Of a stretch of 64,000 bases of DNA, positions 1-11,635 are shown piece after piece (position 1 is the first letter of the stretch; each line of letters opens with the position of its first letter). The position numbers and the translations under genes were made by a program. The notes under the pieces are model-generated. The model made no database searches. It was given only the letters and a program-made list of their open reading frames with translations, and was not told the DNA's origin. Source of the DNA: Ascaphus truei (Eukaryota > Chordata > Amphibia > Anura > Ascaphidae). The stretch is taken from NCBI GenBank assembly GCA_036426205.1, contig CM071568.1:226837798-226901797 (forward strand). Reading direction: 5' to 3'.

Positions 1-148
1 TAAGAGGTGGGTATGGGGTGCATTCTGGAGTCAATGCGGAGGGACAGAGTTGTCGAGCAGAGTGGAGGAGTGGAGGAGATTGGTGGGTCCATTTTGTCAC
101 CTGGGAAGGGGAGCCAGATAGAATGAAGTCGATCCCCGTATTCTGCGG

Positions 149-232
149 TTGGCGGGTTACCCCATTCTGTTGGCGGGTTACCCCATTCTGTTGGCGGGTT
201 ACCCCATTCTGTTGGTGGGTTACCCCATTCTG
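149..232. repeat. 21-bp tandem repeat, four units
   Basis: Four head-to-tail units of a 21-bp sequence (TTGGCGGGTTACCCCATTCTG with one change in the last unit). The period is a multiple of three, so one frame stays open across it. I see no gene here. The rest of 1-600 shows nothing recognisable, and in particular not the next collagen VI exon, which must lie left of the window. Confidence 0.85.
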
Positions 233-607
233 TTGCTGGCCCTTCTGGTTGTACTGCCTTTTTTCCTTACTAATGCTACTAGGCACCAACGCATTCCACA
301 GCTCAGTACCATTCAATGCTGTAATTAGTCCTCTAACAAGGAGGTGGGTGTAAATACATCTGATTACCTTATCATTGTGGTGGAGCAAACAATCCCCCCT
401 TTCAGAGTCTCCATAAAAATAAAGATAATTTTCAGACCACATGAAGTGTTCAAACACCACAAAGCCATTGTGTTTACCACTTAAGCAGCGCCTCTCCACT
501 TAAGTCATCAATATTAATACATTTATTAAACCTCTCCCACCACATTCCAGTTTTTCAAAGTAGTCAACATTGCCATTCTCTCCTGGATCATAGGCCTTAA
601 GTTTCAC

Positions 608-720
608 CTTTTAAACTGAGCCAGTGTTTTAATGTTGGGGTCATCCATAGACAGCAGCTCCTGTTTTCCTTCATGGCTGTACTGAATGATACCTACACGG
701 GTGCCAACAAGTTCCTTCCC
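608..720 (-). CDS. col6a1-like: Collagen VI alpha-1-like chain: second exon of the C1 VWA domain
   Basis: On the minus strand the 113-bp exon follows an acceptor ending TTTTTCACCAG and ends before a GTGAAA donor. It encodes 37 residues including GTRVGIIQYSHEG, then a segment ending LAQFK. The first block is the beta-strand region of a von Willebrand factor A domain and closely resembles the first C-terminal VWA domain of collagen VI alpha-1 and alpha-2 chains, extracellular microfibril proteins. The reading frame joins the exon at 20101-20234 in phase 0 with no stop, and the joined order matches the family. It ends in phase 2, so the rest of the VWA domain lies further left, outside the window. 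The intron between the two exons is 19.4 kb and holds LTR element 1. Whether the chain is alpha-1 proper or a paralogue is not settled by this exon alone. Confidence 0.85.
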
Positions 721-889
721 CTGGTGAAAAACAAAATAAAAACAACATATTGCAGGTACTGCTTTCTTATCAAATATACCAGTGATTCCCAACCCCGGGA
801 ATGTAACTGCCACTGATGGGGTAGGAGAGACAAGGCATGAAAGAAAGGGGAAGGTTAAAGGAGACAGAGACTATGGAGCAGTTGATAGA

Positions 890-1240
890 GGGGGACCTGT
901 GTCTGAGGGGCAGGAAGAGAGATGGGGCAAAGATTGTGGGGCAGTAAGGAACAGGCTGAGACTGTGGGGCAGTAAGGAATGCGCTGAGACTGTGGGGCAA
1001 TAAGAAATGGTCTGGGGCAGTGGGGCAGTAAGGAATGGGCTGAGATTGTGGGGCAGTAATGAACAGATTGAGGCAAGGAGGCAGTAAGGAATTGTTTTTC
1101 GACCATGGGGCAGTAAGGAACGGGCTGAGATTGTGGGGCAGTAAGGAATAGGCTGAGACTGTGGGGCAGTAAGGAACGGGCTGAGACTGTGGGACAGTAA
1201 GGAACGGGCTGAGACTGTGGGGCAGTAAGAGACGGACAGG
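890..1240. repeat. 28-bp minisatellite
   Basis: About a dozen imperfect copies of a roughly 28-bp unit with the core GGGGCAGTAAGGAACGGG. A related G-rich unit with the same GGCAGTAAGAGACAGG core occurs at 14219-14765. The open frames across the array follow from its repetition. The stretch 721-890 shows nothing else recognisable. Confidence 0.85.
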
Positions 1241-1247
1241 GTGAAAA

Positions 1248-1650
1248 AAAAAAAGAACAGCACTCCTGTGGTCGTTTAATTATTGCAATAAAAATTTAAT
1301 GTCCCTCCCTGGACCTTTATCATGAAAGGTAACATGAAAAGAAGTGTAGTACCTAATATACCTTTTGTCAGGCGCCAGGAGAAATTTGGCACCTTAACAG
1401 TGTAATTAACTTTGCAGAGCATTCAAAACGCTAAAGCAGCAGAAGCAAAAACAAAATAAATAAAAAAACTGTGAGTAAGAGAGAACCTGGTAAAACAAAC
1501 AGCCAGTGATATACAGTGGCTGATGTATGATAACATTATCAGAAGCCCCCAAAGGCATTGGGTGCGATCTAAATATATTCTAATGGAGCCTTAATATAAT
1601 GCATACAATGCTTAATAATAACATCCATTATAGGAAGTGTAAAGGGCACC
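1248..1650 (-). mobile_element. Decayed retroelement tail with hammerhead-like remnant (copy 1)
   Basis: Read on the minus strand this segment is homologous to 13735-14120 on the plus strand. Shared blocks include a stretch ending CACAGGAGTGC, an AATAAA-like A/T block and a block ending in TAAAACAACC-type sequence. Near 1300-1335 it contains GATAAAGGTCC, a short loop and GGGAC, which aligns with GGTCC, loop, GGGACC then GAAACG in the other copy. This stem followed by GAAAC resembles stem II and the core of retroelement-borne hammerhead ribozymes, but both copies are too mutated to be active. The element family is not identified. The stretch 1650-2045 shows nothing recognisable. Confidence 0.5.
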
Positions 1651-2045
1651 ATACAACAATGTTATTTTCTCTAAGGTCCTATTCAATAATAAAGAAATGT
1701 ATCATATTCTTACAAGCTGGATCTGAGATATTTCGTTTCTCCACAGACTGTATAAACAAAGTACTGTATCAAGTGTGGCTTTTATGCCCAGATTCAGCTC
1801 CATTACCATGCTTTAACGGGTGAAAAAAGCTAACTTAACTTAGCCTTAATGTGTATCTTCAAAGGCAAAAAATATAACTCTGTCATGTTTTCTCCTGGAA
1901 ACAGCATTGCAATAATTATAACGGCCATTAGTGATAAGTGCTAGTATTATCTACAACACTCTATTTAGGTTAACGCAAGGTCTTACCATTACGTTAGTTA
2001 AGTCATAACTAAACTCTAAAATATCGGTCTGGATGGGAATGCATG

Positions 2046-2262
2046 TATGTCTTTATATAGCCCCATTAATGTACATAGCGATTCACAGCAGTAATACACG
2101 TGACAATCATATAAATAACACGTAATACAAATAACACATACTGGGAATCAGTGCTTCAGACATAAAAGTAACATTAGGAAGAGGTGTCCCTGCCCTGAAG
2201 CGCTTACAATCTAATTGGTAAGTAGGAGGAACGTACAGATACAGTAGGAAGTCATCATGTGT
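2046..2262 (-). mobile_element. L2-type LINE 3' end fragment
   Basis: The reverse complement matches the 3' tail of the L2-type LINE at 30487-32088, including CCAATTAGATTGTAAG, the GCACTTATT-like block and the terminal block with ATGTACATTAATGG followed by CTATATAAA. Only the 3' untranslated tail is present, as expected for a 5'-truncated LINE insertion. Element 1 inserted about 90 bp to the right of it. Confidence 0.75.
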
Positions 2263-2358
2263 GTCACATTATTAGCCTATGCTCAATAATGGGTGTTTTT
2301 GCATAACTTGCTTTGAGCGTGTACGTTAACCTCAGGGAAAATTACGCCAGTTACTGAT

Positions 2359-3377
2359 TGTAGAGGGAGAGGGGGGTTGGCCCGGTGTTAAAGGGGTTGC
2401 ACCCCATATGGCCACCCCCTGACCTCACCAGGGAGGCAAGGGGTTAACTGGACTGCGGTCCAGGAATGTGGCTTACACCTTGTCATATCAGGAAAATGTA
2501 TGTTCCCCTGTTCCCATGTTTCATTATAATCCTGTATTTGAATGTTTTAAATTTCATTTCTGTATCTCCTGTTCTGTAGGTCGCAGAGAGTTGATATTTT
2601 GCCAATGTGTGGAGTCACTGTAGGCATTAAGAACTGGCAAATTTCGACCCACTGAGCCCACCAGAATGGAACTTATTAATACGTGTAGATATTAAAGTGT
2701 ATATGTATGGTATTTTGGATCTGCTCTGAAAATGCAGACCATCTGCTATGCTAATAGGTCATGAAGGGCAGCCGGCTGATTGAGCCTAAGCACTGTGATC
2801 AAAAGGTAACTGCCCTGATTGTTTACACTAAGTACTAATCAACAGACTGCCACTCTAATTGTTACCTGAGGGTGGAGAATCATCAAACTGGAGTGGTTTG
2901 TAAGTGTTATGTCTACACCTACAAACAATGGAGATACTCCATTTGGTAAACTGGTCGTCGCCCCTGATTTAATTATGGGGCTACCCATAGAGTCCCAGTA
3001 CACATGGGCTAATTAGCTGGGGGGCATGGGTTAATCTGTGTCTCCACGTTAGGGATTGGATACAGATAATTGTTCACCAATAGTCTGTATTCAATGTTAA
3101 GAATAGGGTTACACAGGTATATAAACTGTGTCAACCCTACAGTTTTTAGTTATGCTTCTGATTCCACCTGGAATGTCACCGGATTGCTGGAGAATTGCTA
3201 GCTGATACTTCTCCATTCCCCAACCCTAAGTAAGTGTTACCTTCTTGTCTGTTAATTGTACTATATTGCTGTGTTCACATTTTTAAGGAATAAATTATAT
3301 TTTATTATATCTAAGCCTCGTTCAGTTCAACCCAGATATTTGGTGTTCATTATATCTTGTCATAAGCTACCGTGACA
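2359..3377 (+). repeat. 5' LTR of element 1
   Basis: A 1,019-bp LTR. CCAAT lies at 3077-3081, a TATATAAA box at 3118-3125 and an AATAAA signal at 3289-3294, giving a plausible U3-R-U5 layout with transcription starting near 3150 and cleavage near 3310. The ends are TG and CA. The 3' copy differs by eight or nine substitutions, mostly transitions. Confidence 0.93.
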
Positions 3378-3392
3378 AGCTCTATAATTAAC

Positions 3393-3410
3393 TGGTGGCA
3401 AGCGGTGGGA
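3393..3410 (+). other. Candidate primer binding site of element 1
   Basis: The sequence TGGTGGCAAGCGGTGGGA begins 16 bases after the 5' LTR and starts with TGG, as a site complementary to a tRNA 3' CCA end should. Element 2 has a related sequence in the same place (about 24132-24150). I do not assign the primer tRNA. Confidence 0.5.
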
Positions 3411-3567
3411 TTGAACTGAACCTGTATTACAGTGTACTGTAATTACCCTGTAATATAGTGGGAACTCGAAGGGAATTGCGAGTACCTGGGACTAAAGATA
3501 TTGAACACACAGTAGTGCAACAGTTAATACAAGTTGTAACACCACCTCACTGCTGCGACCGTGAACC

Positions 3568-4820
3568 ATGAGCGAGGCTGAAGGCTCATCCAACATGAGG
3601 ACCCGAGCTCAGCTGAAGGACAAGTGCCGTGAATATGGACTGCCCTATGAGAACCAGGAGGTCGCAGACATGGTTGACGCAATCGGTGACTATGAAGCCC
3701 GGCTTGCAGAGCCTCAGGATATGGCTCAGCTTGCCCTTATACAGCCACCCGGAGATCAGGGAAGGAACCCAGTGCCGGGGCGGCAGAATCTCGGGGAGGG
3801 AACGAGTGCACCTCCCGGGAGCAGTGCAACAGGAGGGGTACTGGTTGCTGCGGCTACCAGTCCGTTCACCCCTGAAATGTTGGCACTGATTACTGCGTGG
3901 GGAGACAGAGGGACACCGGTTGAGCGGCTGCAGTTTATCACTATGGCAGTGAACAGACCCGCTTATTGCCCCCTGTCCAACCCAACCAAGATGAACTCAA
4001 ACTGGATCAGCACAGTCTCACCAAGTTCGTGGAAGGTACTGATCAGATCGACAGTTTTCTAAAGAACTTTGAAACACAGTGTCGGCGGTACAAAGTGCTT
4101 CCCCAGCATAGGGTTGCACGTTTGGACCCCTTACTGTCCGGTTTGGCTAAGCAGACGATGATGGCGCTTCCAGATGAGTATGCTGATGACTATAACCACC
4201 TGAAAGAACTGTTATTGTTTCAGTACGGTTTTACCCCTGAAGCCTACTGGGGTAAATTCCAGCAGGAAGAGAGGCATCCCCAGGAGTCCTATGTTACCTA
4301 CGTGACCCGCATGGCTTTGTACGGGATACGCTGGGTGGAGGGCTATGAGGCACGGACTTACCAACGCCTGCTGGACCTCATCTTTCAGGAGCAGCTCATG
4401 CAGCAGTGCTCGCCGGCGGTGAGGGCTTGGGTGTACGACAAGAAGCCCAAGACTTACCAGGAGGCGGCGAGGCTTGCAGACGACTATGTGGCCAGCCGAG
4501 CCCTGATGACTGCTGAAGCAGTAGCCAAGGCGGCGGTGGCGGCGGCACCGGCCAGAAAGTCTGCCAATACCCCCCAATGGACTCAGAGGCCGCCTGCGGG
4601 CAGCAGTCCACCAAAGGCGGGGGAGCTCCGGCACGAGCGTCGGTGCTACAACTGCAACCGCCCTGGTCACATCAGACCAGATTGCCTGGAACCCCTGCGT
4701 TCTGGCGGACCCCATCTGGGGCAATGCACCCCAGCTGCGAAGCCGGTAGCCCGCGTGCGGGTGGCTTCCACCAAAGACTCCGGACCGGTCATGGAACCAA
4801 CTCCCAGCGAGACGTCCCAT
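3568..4820 (+). pseudogene. gag: gag of element 1, frameshifted
   Basis: Gag would form the virus-like particle that packages element RNA. It starts MSEAEG at 3568 and is open for about 130 residues. It then shifts from frame 1 to frame 3 near 3960, where the open frame continues with a helical capsid-like segment and a Gln/Ala-rich linker. A perfect CCHC zinc knuckle, CYNCNRPGHIRPDC, lies at 4644-4685 and is the nucleocapsid nucleic-acid binding motif. The segment at about 4360-4500 (LDLIFQEQLMQQCSPAVRAW) has the helix pattern seen in SCAN-like capsid domains, but weakly. The frame runs on into protease, so gag and protease were probably one polyprotein. The frameshift near 3960 breaks it. 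Confidence 0.85.
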
Positions 4821-4889
4821 GCAGCACCTGTCCTGGTTTCATCTGTGCTTACAGCCAGGAGCGGAGGACATCTCAGCGTGGACCTGCAG

Positions 4890-5392
4890 CAGACGGACGG
4901 CCGGAGCAGACATCTCACCCCGGTCACAGTCGGTGACCGGCAAGCAGTCGGCTTGATGGATTCAGGAGCTGCAGTGACCCTGGTCCGACCTGATATGGTC
5001 CGGCCAGAGGAATTACTCCCTGGCCCTGGGATACAGATCACTGTGGCTGACGGAGAGCCACGTTTCCTGCAAGTGGCCAGAATCTTTTTGGATTGGGGGA
5101 GGGCCAGGGTGTGCGGGAGGTGGGGGTTTTACCCGGTTTGGATGCTGAAGTTCTTCTTGGCAACGATCTGGGTCCGATGACCTGCACCTACGACCGAGTG
5201 CCCAAACCCGCTGCAGTGGCAGCGGTTACCTGGAGCCAGACAGCAGCAATGGCGGTGGCGCCAGTCCCCCAGCCTTTGGGACCAACGTTAGCGGAGGGCG
5301 CAGAGGAGCCCGGGGAGGTAAGCCAGGATCAGTTGCAACCACAGACTGACTTACTGTTCCCCCTCACCCCCATTCTCCGGACAATGACATGA
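4890..5392 (+). pseudogene. pro: Aspartic protease of element 1, frameshifted
   Basis: A retropepsin-type protease that would cut the Gag-Pol polyprotein. The active-site motif is DSGAAVTLV, with the catalytic Asp at 4959-4961 inside GLMDSGAA. About 45 residues later the frame shifts near 5095 from frame 3 to frame 2. There the C-terminal part of the fold continues with LLGNDLG, the usual end motif of gypsy proteases. A stop at 5390-5392 overlaps the next open frame, which starts in frame 1 at 5389. Only the segment from 4921 on is included in the tandem duplication. Confidence 0.85.
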
Positions 5393-6650
5393 CTGGGGGG
5401 TGGCCAGAATTAGGAGCCCAGTTTAGGGAGGCAGTGAAGACAGACCCTACCCTGGCCGGCGTGAGACTTTGGGCGTCCGAATCTCAGGCATGGGAAGGCA
5501 CTGAGCACTGCCTATGGTATAAGGGACTCCTGTATAGAGAAGAAGGGAACCCAGGGATAGAGGAGGGATTGACCGGTAAGCGACAGCTAGTAGTGCCCCA
5601 GGGGTCCCGACAGCAATTGTTACGGGTAGCTCACTCTATTCCGTTAGCGGGACATCAGGGGGTCAACAGAACGCGAGCCCGGTTATTACAGCGTTACTAC
5701 TGGCCGGGGGCATCTTGAGATGTGGGCAATTTCTGCCGCTCTTGTGATGCCTGCCAGTGAGTGGGTAAGGCGGGCGACCATGTGAAGGCACCCCTGAAAC
5801 CCCTACCGATAATAGGGGAACCCTTCCAGAAAGTAGCGATGGATCTTGTATAACCCCTTATGATTCCTAGCAGGTCAGGGAAGCGCTACATCCTCACGGT
5901 GGTGGATTTTGCCACCCGGTACCCTGAGGCGGTAGCGCTTGGCACCATAGATGCTAAGACAGTGGCAGCAGCTTTGCTGAACATTTTTTCTAGGGTAGGT
6001 TTCCCTAGTGAGATTCTAACCGATCAGGGGTCGCAGTTCATGAGTGAACTGTTACATTGTCTCTGGGATGCATGCGGTGTACAGCACCGGCGCACTACCC
6101 CTTACCATCCCCAGACAAACGGATTATGTGAGAGGTTTAACGGTACCCTGAAGCAGATGCTTCGGACCTTTATAGAGGCGGAGGGGAAAGACTGGGAGAT
6201 TCATTTACAGCACTTGCTGTTTGCCTACCGAGAGGTACCGCAGGAATCTACAGGCTTCTCCCCCTTCGAGCTACTGTATGGCCGCAGGGTACGTGGACCT
6301 CTGGACCTATTCCGTGAGGGATGGGAAGGGGAGGCTACTGCTACTGATGCTTCAGTGATCCAGTATGTGGTAGATCTCCGAGACCGGTTAGAGATGCTCA
6401 GGGGGTGGCCCAGGACCACCTCAGGGCCGCTCAGACCAAGCAAAAGCAATGGTATGACCGGAATGCCCGTAGCAGGGAATTCATCCCAGGACAGCAGGTG
6501 CTTGTTCTCAAACCCACTCGGGAGAACAAGTTGATGGCTGCCTGGTCGGGACCGTACCCGGTTATCCGAAAGGTGAATGAATACAACTACGTTGTACAGG
6601 TAGAGCCTGAGAGGCATAAGACATATCACGTCAATATGCTGAAAGAATAC
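5389..6650 (+). pseudogene. int: Integrase of element 1 (copy A), stops and frameshift
   Basis: This would insert the element cDNA. The N-terminal HHCC zinc module is visible: the two His in AHSIPLAGHQG, then CRSCDAC after a stop. The DDE core follows from 5860, with VVDFATRYPEA, DQGSQF and the Glu in a CERFNGTLKQ context. A GPY-like C-terminal module (WSGPYPVIRK) ends near LKEY at 6650. It is interrupted by in-frame stops at 5716-5718 and about 5758 and 5850, and by a shift from frame 1 to frame 3 near 6405. It lies between protease and reverse transcriptase, the diagnostic Gmr1-like order. An identical copy with the same defects is at 8768-10029. Confidence 0.9.
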
Positions 6651-8246
6651 AGAGCACCGAGTATGGGAGCAGTAATGGCCATTTGTAGCCCACTGCTGGA
6701 GGATCCGGCGAGCAATGCTCTGCCTGATCTCCTAGGGGAGGCTAGGCATGGAAACACTGTGGAGCAGGTGGAGATAGGGGCACAGTTGAGTGCTAGGCAG
6801 CAGGTAGAAGCCAGGGACATGTTAGCTAAGTTTAGGGCCCTCTTCACTGACATGCCAGGGACCACACATCTCACCAAACACCCAGTACACACAGGGGACC
6901 TGCAGCCTCTGAATAAGCACGCTTATAGAGTGTCAGCAGAGGTCAAGACTAGTATGGAGAGGGAGATAGAGGAGATGCTGACCCTAGGGGTAATTACTCC
7001 ATCCCAGAGTCCTTGGGCAAGCCCGGTAGTTCTAGTCCCTAAGAAGGACAAGACCACCCGTTTTTGTGTGGACTAACGCTTGCTCAACGCTGGGACGGTG
7101 TCAGATGCCTATCCCATGCCCCGCATGGATGAGTTACTACATGAACTCGCGGGGGCAAAGTATCTGACCACCATGGATTTGAGCAAAGGCTATTGGCAAA
7201 TCCCACTGACCCTGGATGCTAGGGAGAAGTCAGCATTCATCACTCCAAGTGGCCTCTATGAGTTTTTAGTGATGCCATTTGGGATGTAGAATGCCCCGGC
7301 TACCTTCCAACGCCTGGTCAATAGGTTACTGGAAGGGATGCAGAGTTTTGCCAGGGCTTACTTAGATGACATTGCTATCTTTAGTAATTCTGGGGACTCC
7401 CATTTAGGACATGTAGCTGCGGTGCTGGATAGGATCAGGGAGGCTGGGCTTACCTTGAAACCCACTAAGTGTATGGTAGGGATGGCAGAGGTCCTGTACT
7501 TAGGGCACAGGGTGGGTGGAGGGCACCTCAAACCAGAGCCAGCCAAGGTAGAAGCCATAGTTCAGTGGCCTGTTCCAAAAACCAAGAAACAGGTCATGGC
7601 ATTTTTGGGCACCGCAGGGTACTATAGGAAGTTTGTCCCACAGTACAGCGCCGTGGCCAAACCCCTGACTGATTTGACTAAGAAGCAACTGCCTGTGCTT
7701 ATCACCTGGACTCCTGCCTGTGAAACTGCTTTCCAGGCAGTGAAAACTGCGCTTGCTGGGGCCCCCATACTGGCTGCCCCAGACTATACCAAACATTTCC
7801 TCATACAGACTGATGCCACGGACTATGGCATTGGGGCTGTGTTGAGCCAAGTGGGGGACGACGGTAGAGAGCACCCTGTGGTGTACTTCAGCCGAAAACT
7901 ACTCCCCAGAGAAGTGGCCTATGCCACCATTGAGAAAGAGTGCTTGGCCATTGTGTGGGCACTCAAGAAACTCCAGCCCTATGTGTATGGAAGGGCTTTC
8001 ACGGTCCTCACAGACCATAACCCCCTGAGTTGGCTGCAGAGGGCATCAGGGGAGAATGCCAAGTTGCTAAGATGGAGCTTGGCCTTGCAAGAGTTTGAAT
8101 TTACCATTCAGCACAAAATGTGTAGTGAAAACAGCAATGCTGATGGACTTTCACGTCAGGACTATCCTTCTGAGACTGAGTTCATTAATGGTGCCAGCAG
8201 TGCCCCACTACCCGTTAGGGCCAGTGGGCCACAGGTCACCCATTAA
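6651..8246 (+). pseudogene. pol: Reverse transcriptase and RNase H of element 1 (copy A)
   Basis: Ty3/gypsy-type reverse transcriptase followed by RNase H. Visible blocks are SPWASPVVLVPKKD, FCVD, DLSKGYWQIPL, the catalytic YLDD at 7359-7370, and FLGTAGYYRKF. RNase H shows TDATDYGIGAVL, EKECLAIVWALK, TDHNPLSWL and NADGLSR. Two in-frame stops interrupt the polymerase, TAA at 7074-7076 after FCVD and TAG at 7287-7289 in a GM-stop-NAPATFQRL context. RNase H is the last domain and ends at 8246, just before the polypurine tract and the start of an LTR fragment. No chromodomain or envelope gene follows. Confidence 0.93.
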
Positions 8247-8319
8247 GAAGGGGAGGTGTAGAGGGAGAGGGGGGTTGGCCCGGTATTAAAGGGGTTGCAC
8301 GGTCACAGTCGGTGACCGG

Positions 8320-10029
8320 CAAGCAGTCGGCTTGATGGATTCAGGAGCTGCAGTGACCCTGGTCCGACCTGATATGGTCCGGCCAGAGGAATTACTCCCT
8401 GGCCCTGGGATACAGATCACTGTGGCTGACGGAGAGCCACGTTTCCTGCAAGTGGCCAGAATCTTTTTGGATTGGGGGAGGGCCAGGGTGTGCGGGAGGT
8501 GGGGGTTTTACCCGGTTTGGATGCTGAAGTTCTTCTTGGCAACGATCTGGGTCCGATGACCTGCACCTACGACCGAGTGCCCAAACCCGCTGCAGTGGCA
8601 GCGGTTACCTGGAGCCAGACAGCAGCAATGGCGGTGGCGCCAGTCCCCCAGCCTTTGGGACCAACGTTAGCGGAGGGCGCAGAGGAGCCCGGGGAGGTAA
8701 GCCAGGATCAGTTGCAACCACAGACTGACTTACTGTTCCCCCTCACCCCCATTCTCCGGACAATGACATGACTGGGGGGTGGCCAGAATTAGGAGCCCAG
8801 TTTAGGGAGGCAGTGAAGACAGACCCTACCCTGGCCGGCGTGAGACTTTGGGCGTCCGAATCTCAGGCATGGGAAGGCACTGAGCACTGCCTATGGTATA
8901 AGGGACTCCTGTATAGAGAAGAAGGGAACCCAGGGATAGAGGAGGGATTGACCGGTAAGCGACAGCTAGTAGTGCCCCAGGGGTCCCGACAGCAATTGTT
9001 ACGGGTAGCTCACTCTATTCCGTTAGCGGGACATCAGGGGGTCAACAGAACGCGAGCCCGGTTATTACAGCGTTACTACTGGCCGGGGGCATCTTGAGAT
9101 GTGGGCAATTTCTGCCGCTCTTGTGATGCCTGCCAGTGAGTGGGTAAGGCGGGCGACCATGTGAAGGCACCCCTGAAACCCCTACCGATAATAGGGGAAC
9201 CCTTCCAGAAAGTAGCGATGGATCTTGTATAACCCCTTATGATTCCTAGCAGGTCAGGGAAGCGCTACATCCTCACGGTGGTGGATTTTGCCACCCGGTA
9301 CCCTGAGGCGGTAGCGCTTGGCACCATAGATGCTAAGACAGTGGCAGCAGCTTTGCTGAACATTTTTTCTAGGGTAGGTTTCCCTAGTGAGATTCTAACC
9401 GATCAGGGGTCGCAGTTCATGAGTGAACTGTTACATTGTCTCTGGGATGCATGCGGTGTACAGCACCGGCGCACTACCCCTTACCATCCCCAGACAAACG
9501 GATTATGTGAGAGGTTTAACGGTACCCTGAAGCAGATGCTTCGGACCTTTATAGAGGCGGAGGGGAAAGACTGGGAGATTCATTTACAGCACTTGCTGTT
9601 TGCCTACCGAGAGGTACCGCAGGAATCTACAGGCTTCTCCCCCTTCGAGCTACTGTATGGCCGCAGGGTACGTGGACCTCTGGACCTATTCCGTGAGGGA
9701 TGGGAAGGGGAGGCTACTGCTACTGATGCTTCAGTGATCCAGTATGTGGTAGATCTCCGAGACCGGTTAGAGATGCTCAGGGGGTGGCCCAGGACCACCT
9801 CAGGGCCGCTCAGACCAAGCAAAAGCAATGGTATGACCGGAATGCCCGTAGCAGGGAATTCATCCCAGGACAGCAGGTGCTTGTTCTCAAACCCACTCGG
9901 GAGAACAAGTTGATGGCTGCCTGGTCGGGACCGTACCCGGTTATCCGAAAGGTGAATGAATACAACTACGTTGTACAGGTAGAGCCTGAGAGGCATAAGA
10001 CATATCACGTCAATATGCTGAAAGAATAC
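8320..10029 (+). pseudogene. int: Protease fragment and integrase of element 1 (copy B)
   Basis: Second copy of the DSGAA-containing protease remnant (8332-8771) and of the integrase zinc module and DDE core (8768-10029). It has the same three in-frame stops in the zinc module and the same shift near 9784. It has no gag upstream, so it could not act as an independent element. It exists only because of the tandem duplication. Confidence 0.9.
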
Positions 10030-11625
10030 AGAGCACCGAGTATGGGAGCAGTAATGGCCATTTGTAGCCCACTGCTGGAGGATCCGGCGAGCAATGCTCT
10101 GCCTGATCTCCTAGGGGAGGCTAGGCATGGAAACACTGTGGAGCAGGTGGAGATAGGGGCACAGTTGAGTGCTAGGCAGCAGGTAGAAGCCAGGGACATG
10201 TTAGCTAAGTTTAGGGCCCTCTTCACTGACATGCCAGGGACCACACATCTCACCAAACACCCAGTACACACAGGGGACCTGCAGCCTCTGAATAAGCACG
10301 CTTATAGAGTGTCAGCAGAGGTCAAGACTAGTATGGAGAGGGAGATAGAGGAGATGCTGACCCTAGGGGTAATTACTCCATCCCAGAGTCCTTGGGCAAG
10401 CCCGGTAGTTCTAGTCCCTAAGAAGGACAAGACCACCCGTTTTTGTGTGGACTAACGCTTGCTCAACGCTGGGACGGTGTCAGATGCCTATCCCATGCCC
10501 CGCATGGATGAGTTACTACATGAACTCGCGGGGGCAAAGTATCTGACCACCATGGATTTGAGCAAAGGCTATTGGCAAATCCCACTGACCCTGGATGCTA
10601 GGGAGAAGTCAGCATTCATCACTCCAAGTGGCCTCTATGAGTTTTTAGTGATGCCATTTGGGATGTAGAATGCCCCGGCTACCTTCCAACGCCTGGTCAA
10701 TAGGTTACTGGAAGGGATGCAGAGTTTTGCCAGGGCTTACTTAGATGACATTGCTATCTTTAGTAATTCTGGGGACTCCCATTTAGGACATGTAGCTGCG
10801 GTGCTGGATAGGATCAGGGAGGCTGGGCTTACCTTGAAACCCACTAAGTGTATGGTAGGGATGGCAGAGGTCCTGTACTTAGGGCACAGGGTGGGTGGAG
10901 GGCACCTCAAACCAGAGCCAGCCAAGGTAGAAGCCATAGTTCAGTGGCCTGTTCCAAAAACCAAGAAACAGGTCATGGCATTTTTGGGCACCGCAGGGTA
11001 CTATAGGAAGTTTGTCCCACAGTACAGCGCCGTGGCCAAACCCCTGACTGATTTGACTAAGAAGCAACTGCCTGTGCTTATCACCTGGACTCCTGCCTGT
11101 GAAACTGCTTTCCAGGCAGTGAAAACTGCGCTTGCTGGGGCCCCCATACTGGCTGCCCCAGACTATACCAAACATTTCCTCATACAGACTGATGCCACGG
11201 ACTATGGCATTGGGGCTGTGTTGAGCCAAGTGGGGGACGACGGTAGAGAGCACCCTGTGGTGTACTTCAGCCGAAAACTACTCCCCAGAGAAGTGGCCTA
11301 TGCCACCATTGAGAAAGAGTGCTTGGCCATTGTGTGGGCACTCAAGAAACTCCAGCCCTATGTGTATGGAAGGGCTTTCACGGTCCTCACAGACCATAAC
11401 CCCCTGAGTTGGCTGCAGAGGGCATCAGGGGAGAATGCCAAGTTGCTAAGATGGAGCTTGGCCTTGCAAGAGTTTGAATTTACCATTCAGCACAAAATGT
11501 GTAGTGAAAACAGCAATGCTGATGGACTTTCACGTCAGGACTATCCTTCTGAGACTGAGTTCATTAATGGTGCCAGCAGTGCCCCACTACCCGTTAGGGC
11601 CAGTGGGCCACAGGTCACCCATTAA
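10030..11625 (+). pseudogene. pol: Reverse transcriptase and RNase H of element 1 (copy B)
   Basis: Second copy of the polymerase, with YLDD at 10738-10749 and stops at 10453-10455 and 10666-10668 matching those of copy A. RNase H ends at 11625, ten bases before the 3' LTR. In position this copy is the original one, because it joins the intact polypurine tract and full 3' LTR. Confidence 0.9.
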
Positions 11626-11635
11626 GAAGGGGAGG
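11624..11635 (+). other. Polypurine tract of element 1
   Basis: AAGAAGGGGAGG directly abuts the first TG of the 3' LTR, the usual place of the plus-strand primer. The duplicate is at 8245-8256. Confidence 0.85.

Larger units (their letters stand above)
4921..8299 (+). repeat. Tandem duplication inside element 1, copy A
   Basis: 3,379 bp running from within the protease to 54 bp into the 3' LTR. It is followed directly by copy B at 8300-11678, and no difference is visible by eye. The LTR fragment at its end (from 8257) carries the base specific to the 3' LTR (GGTATTAAA, not GGTGTTAAA), so it derives from the 3' LTR. At the junction TTGCAC joins GGTCAC; both parental sites contain CACCCC, so short homology with a small loss is likely. 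Confidence 0.93.

Noticed and set aside
770..1263. Open frames on the minus strand repeating a SLLPHSLSPFLTAP-like motif
   Set aside because: They are produced by the 28-bp minisatellite; frames change with unit indels.
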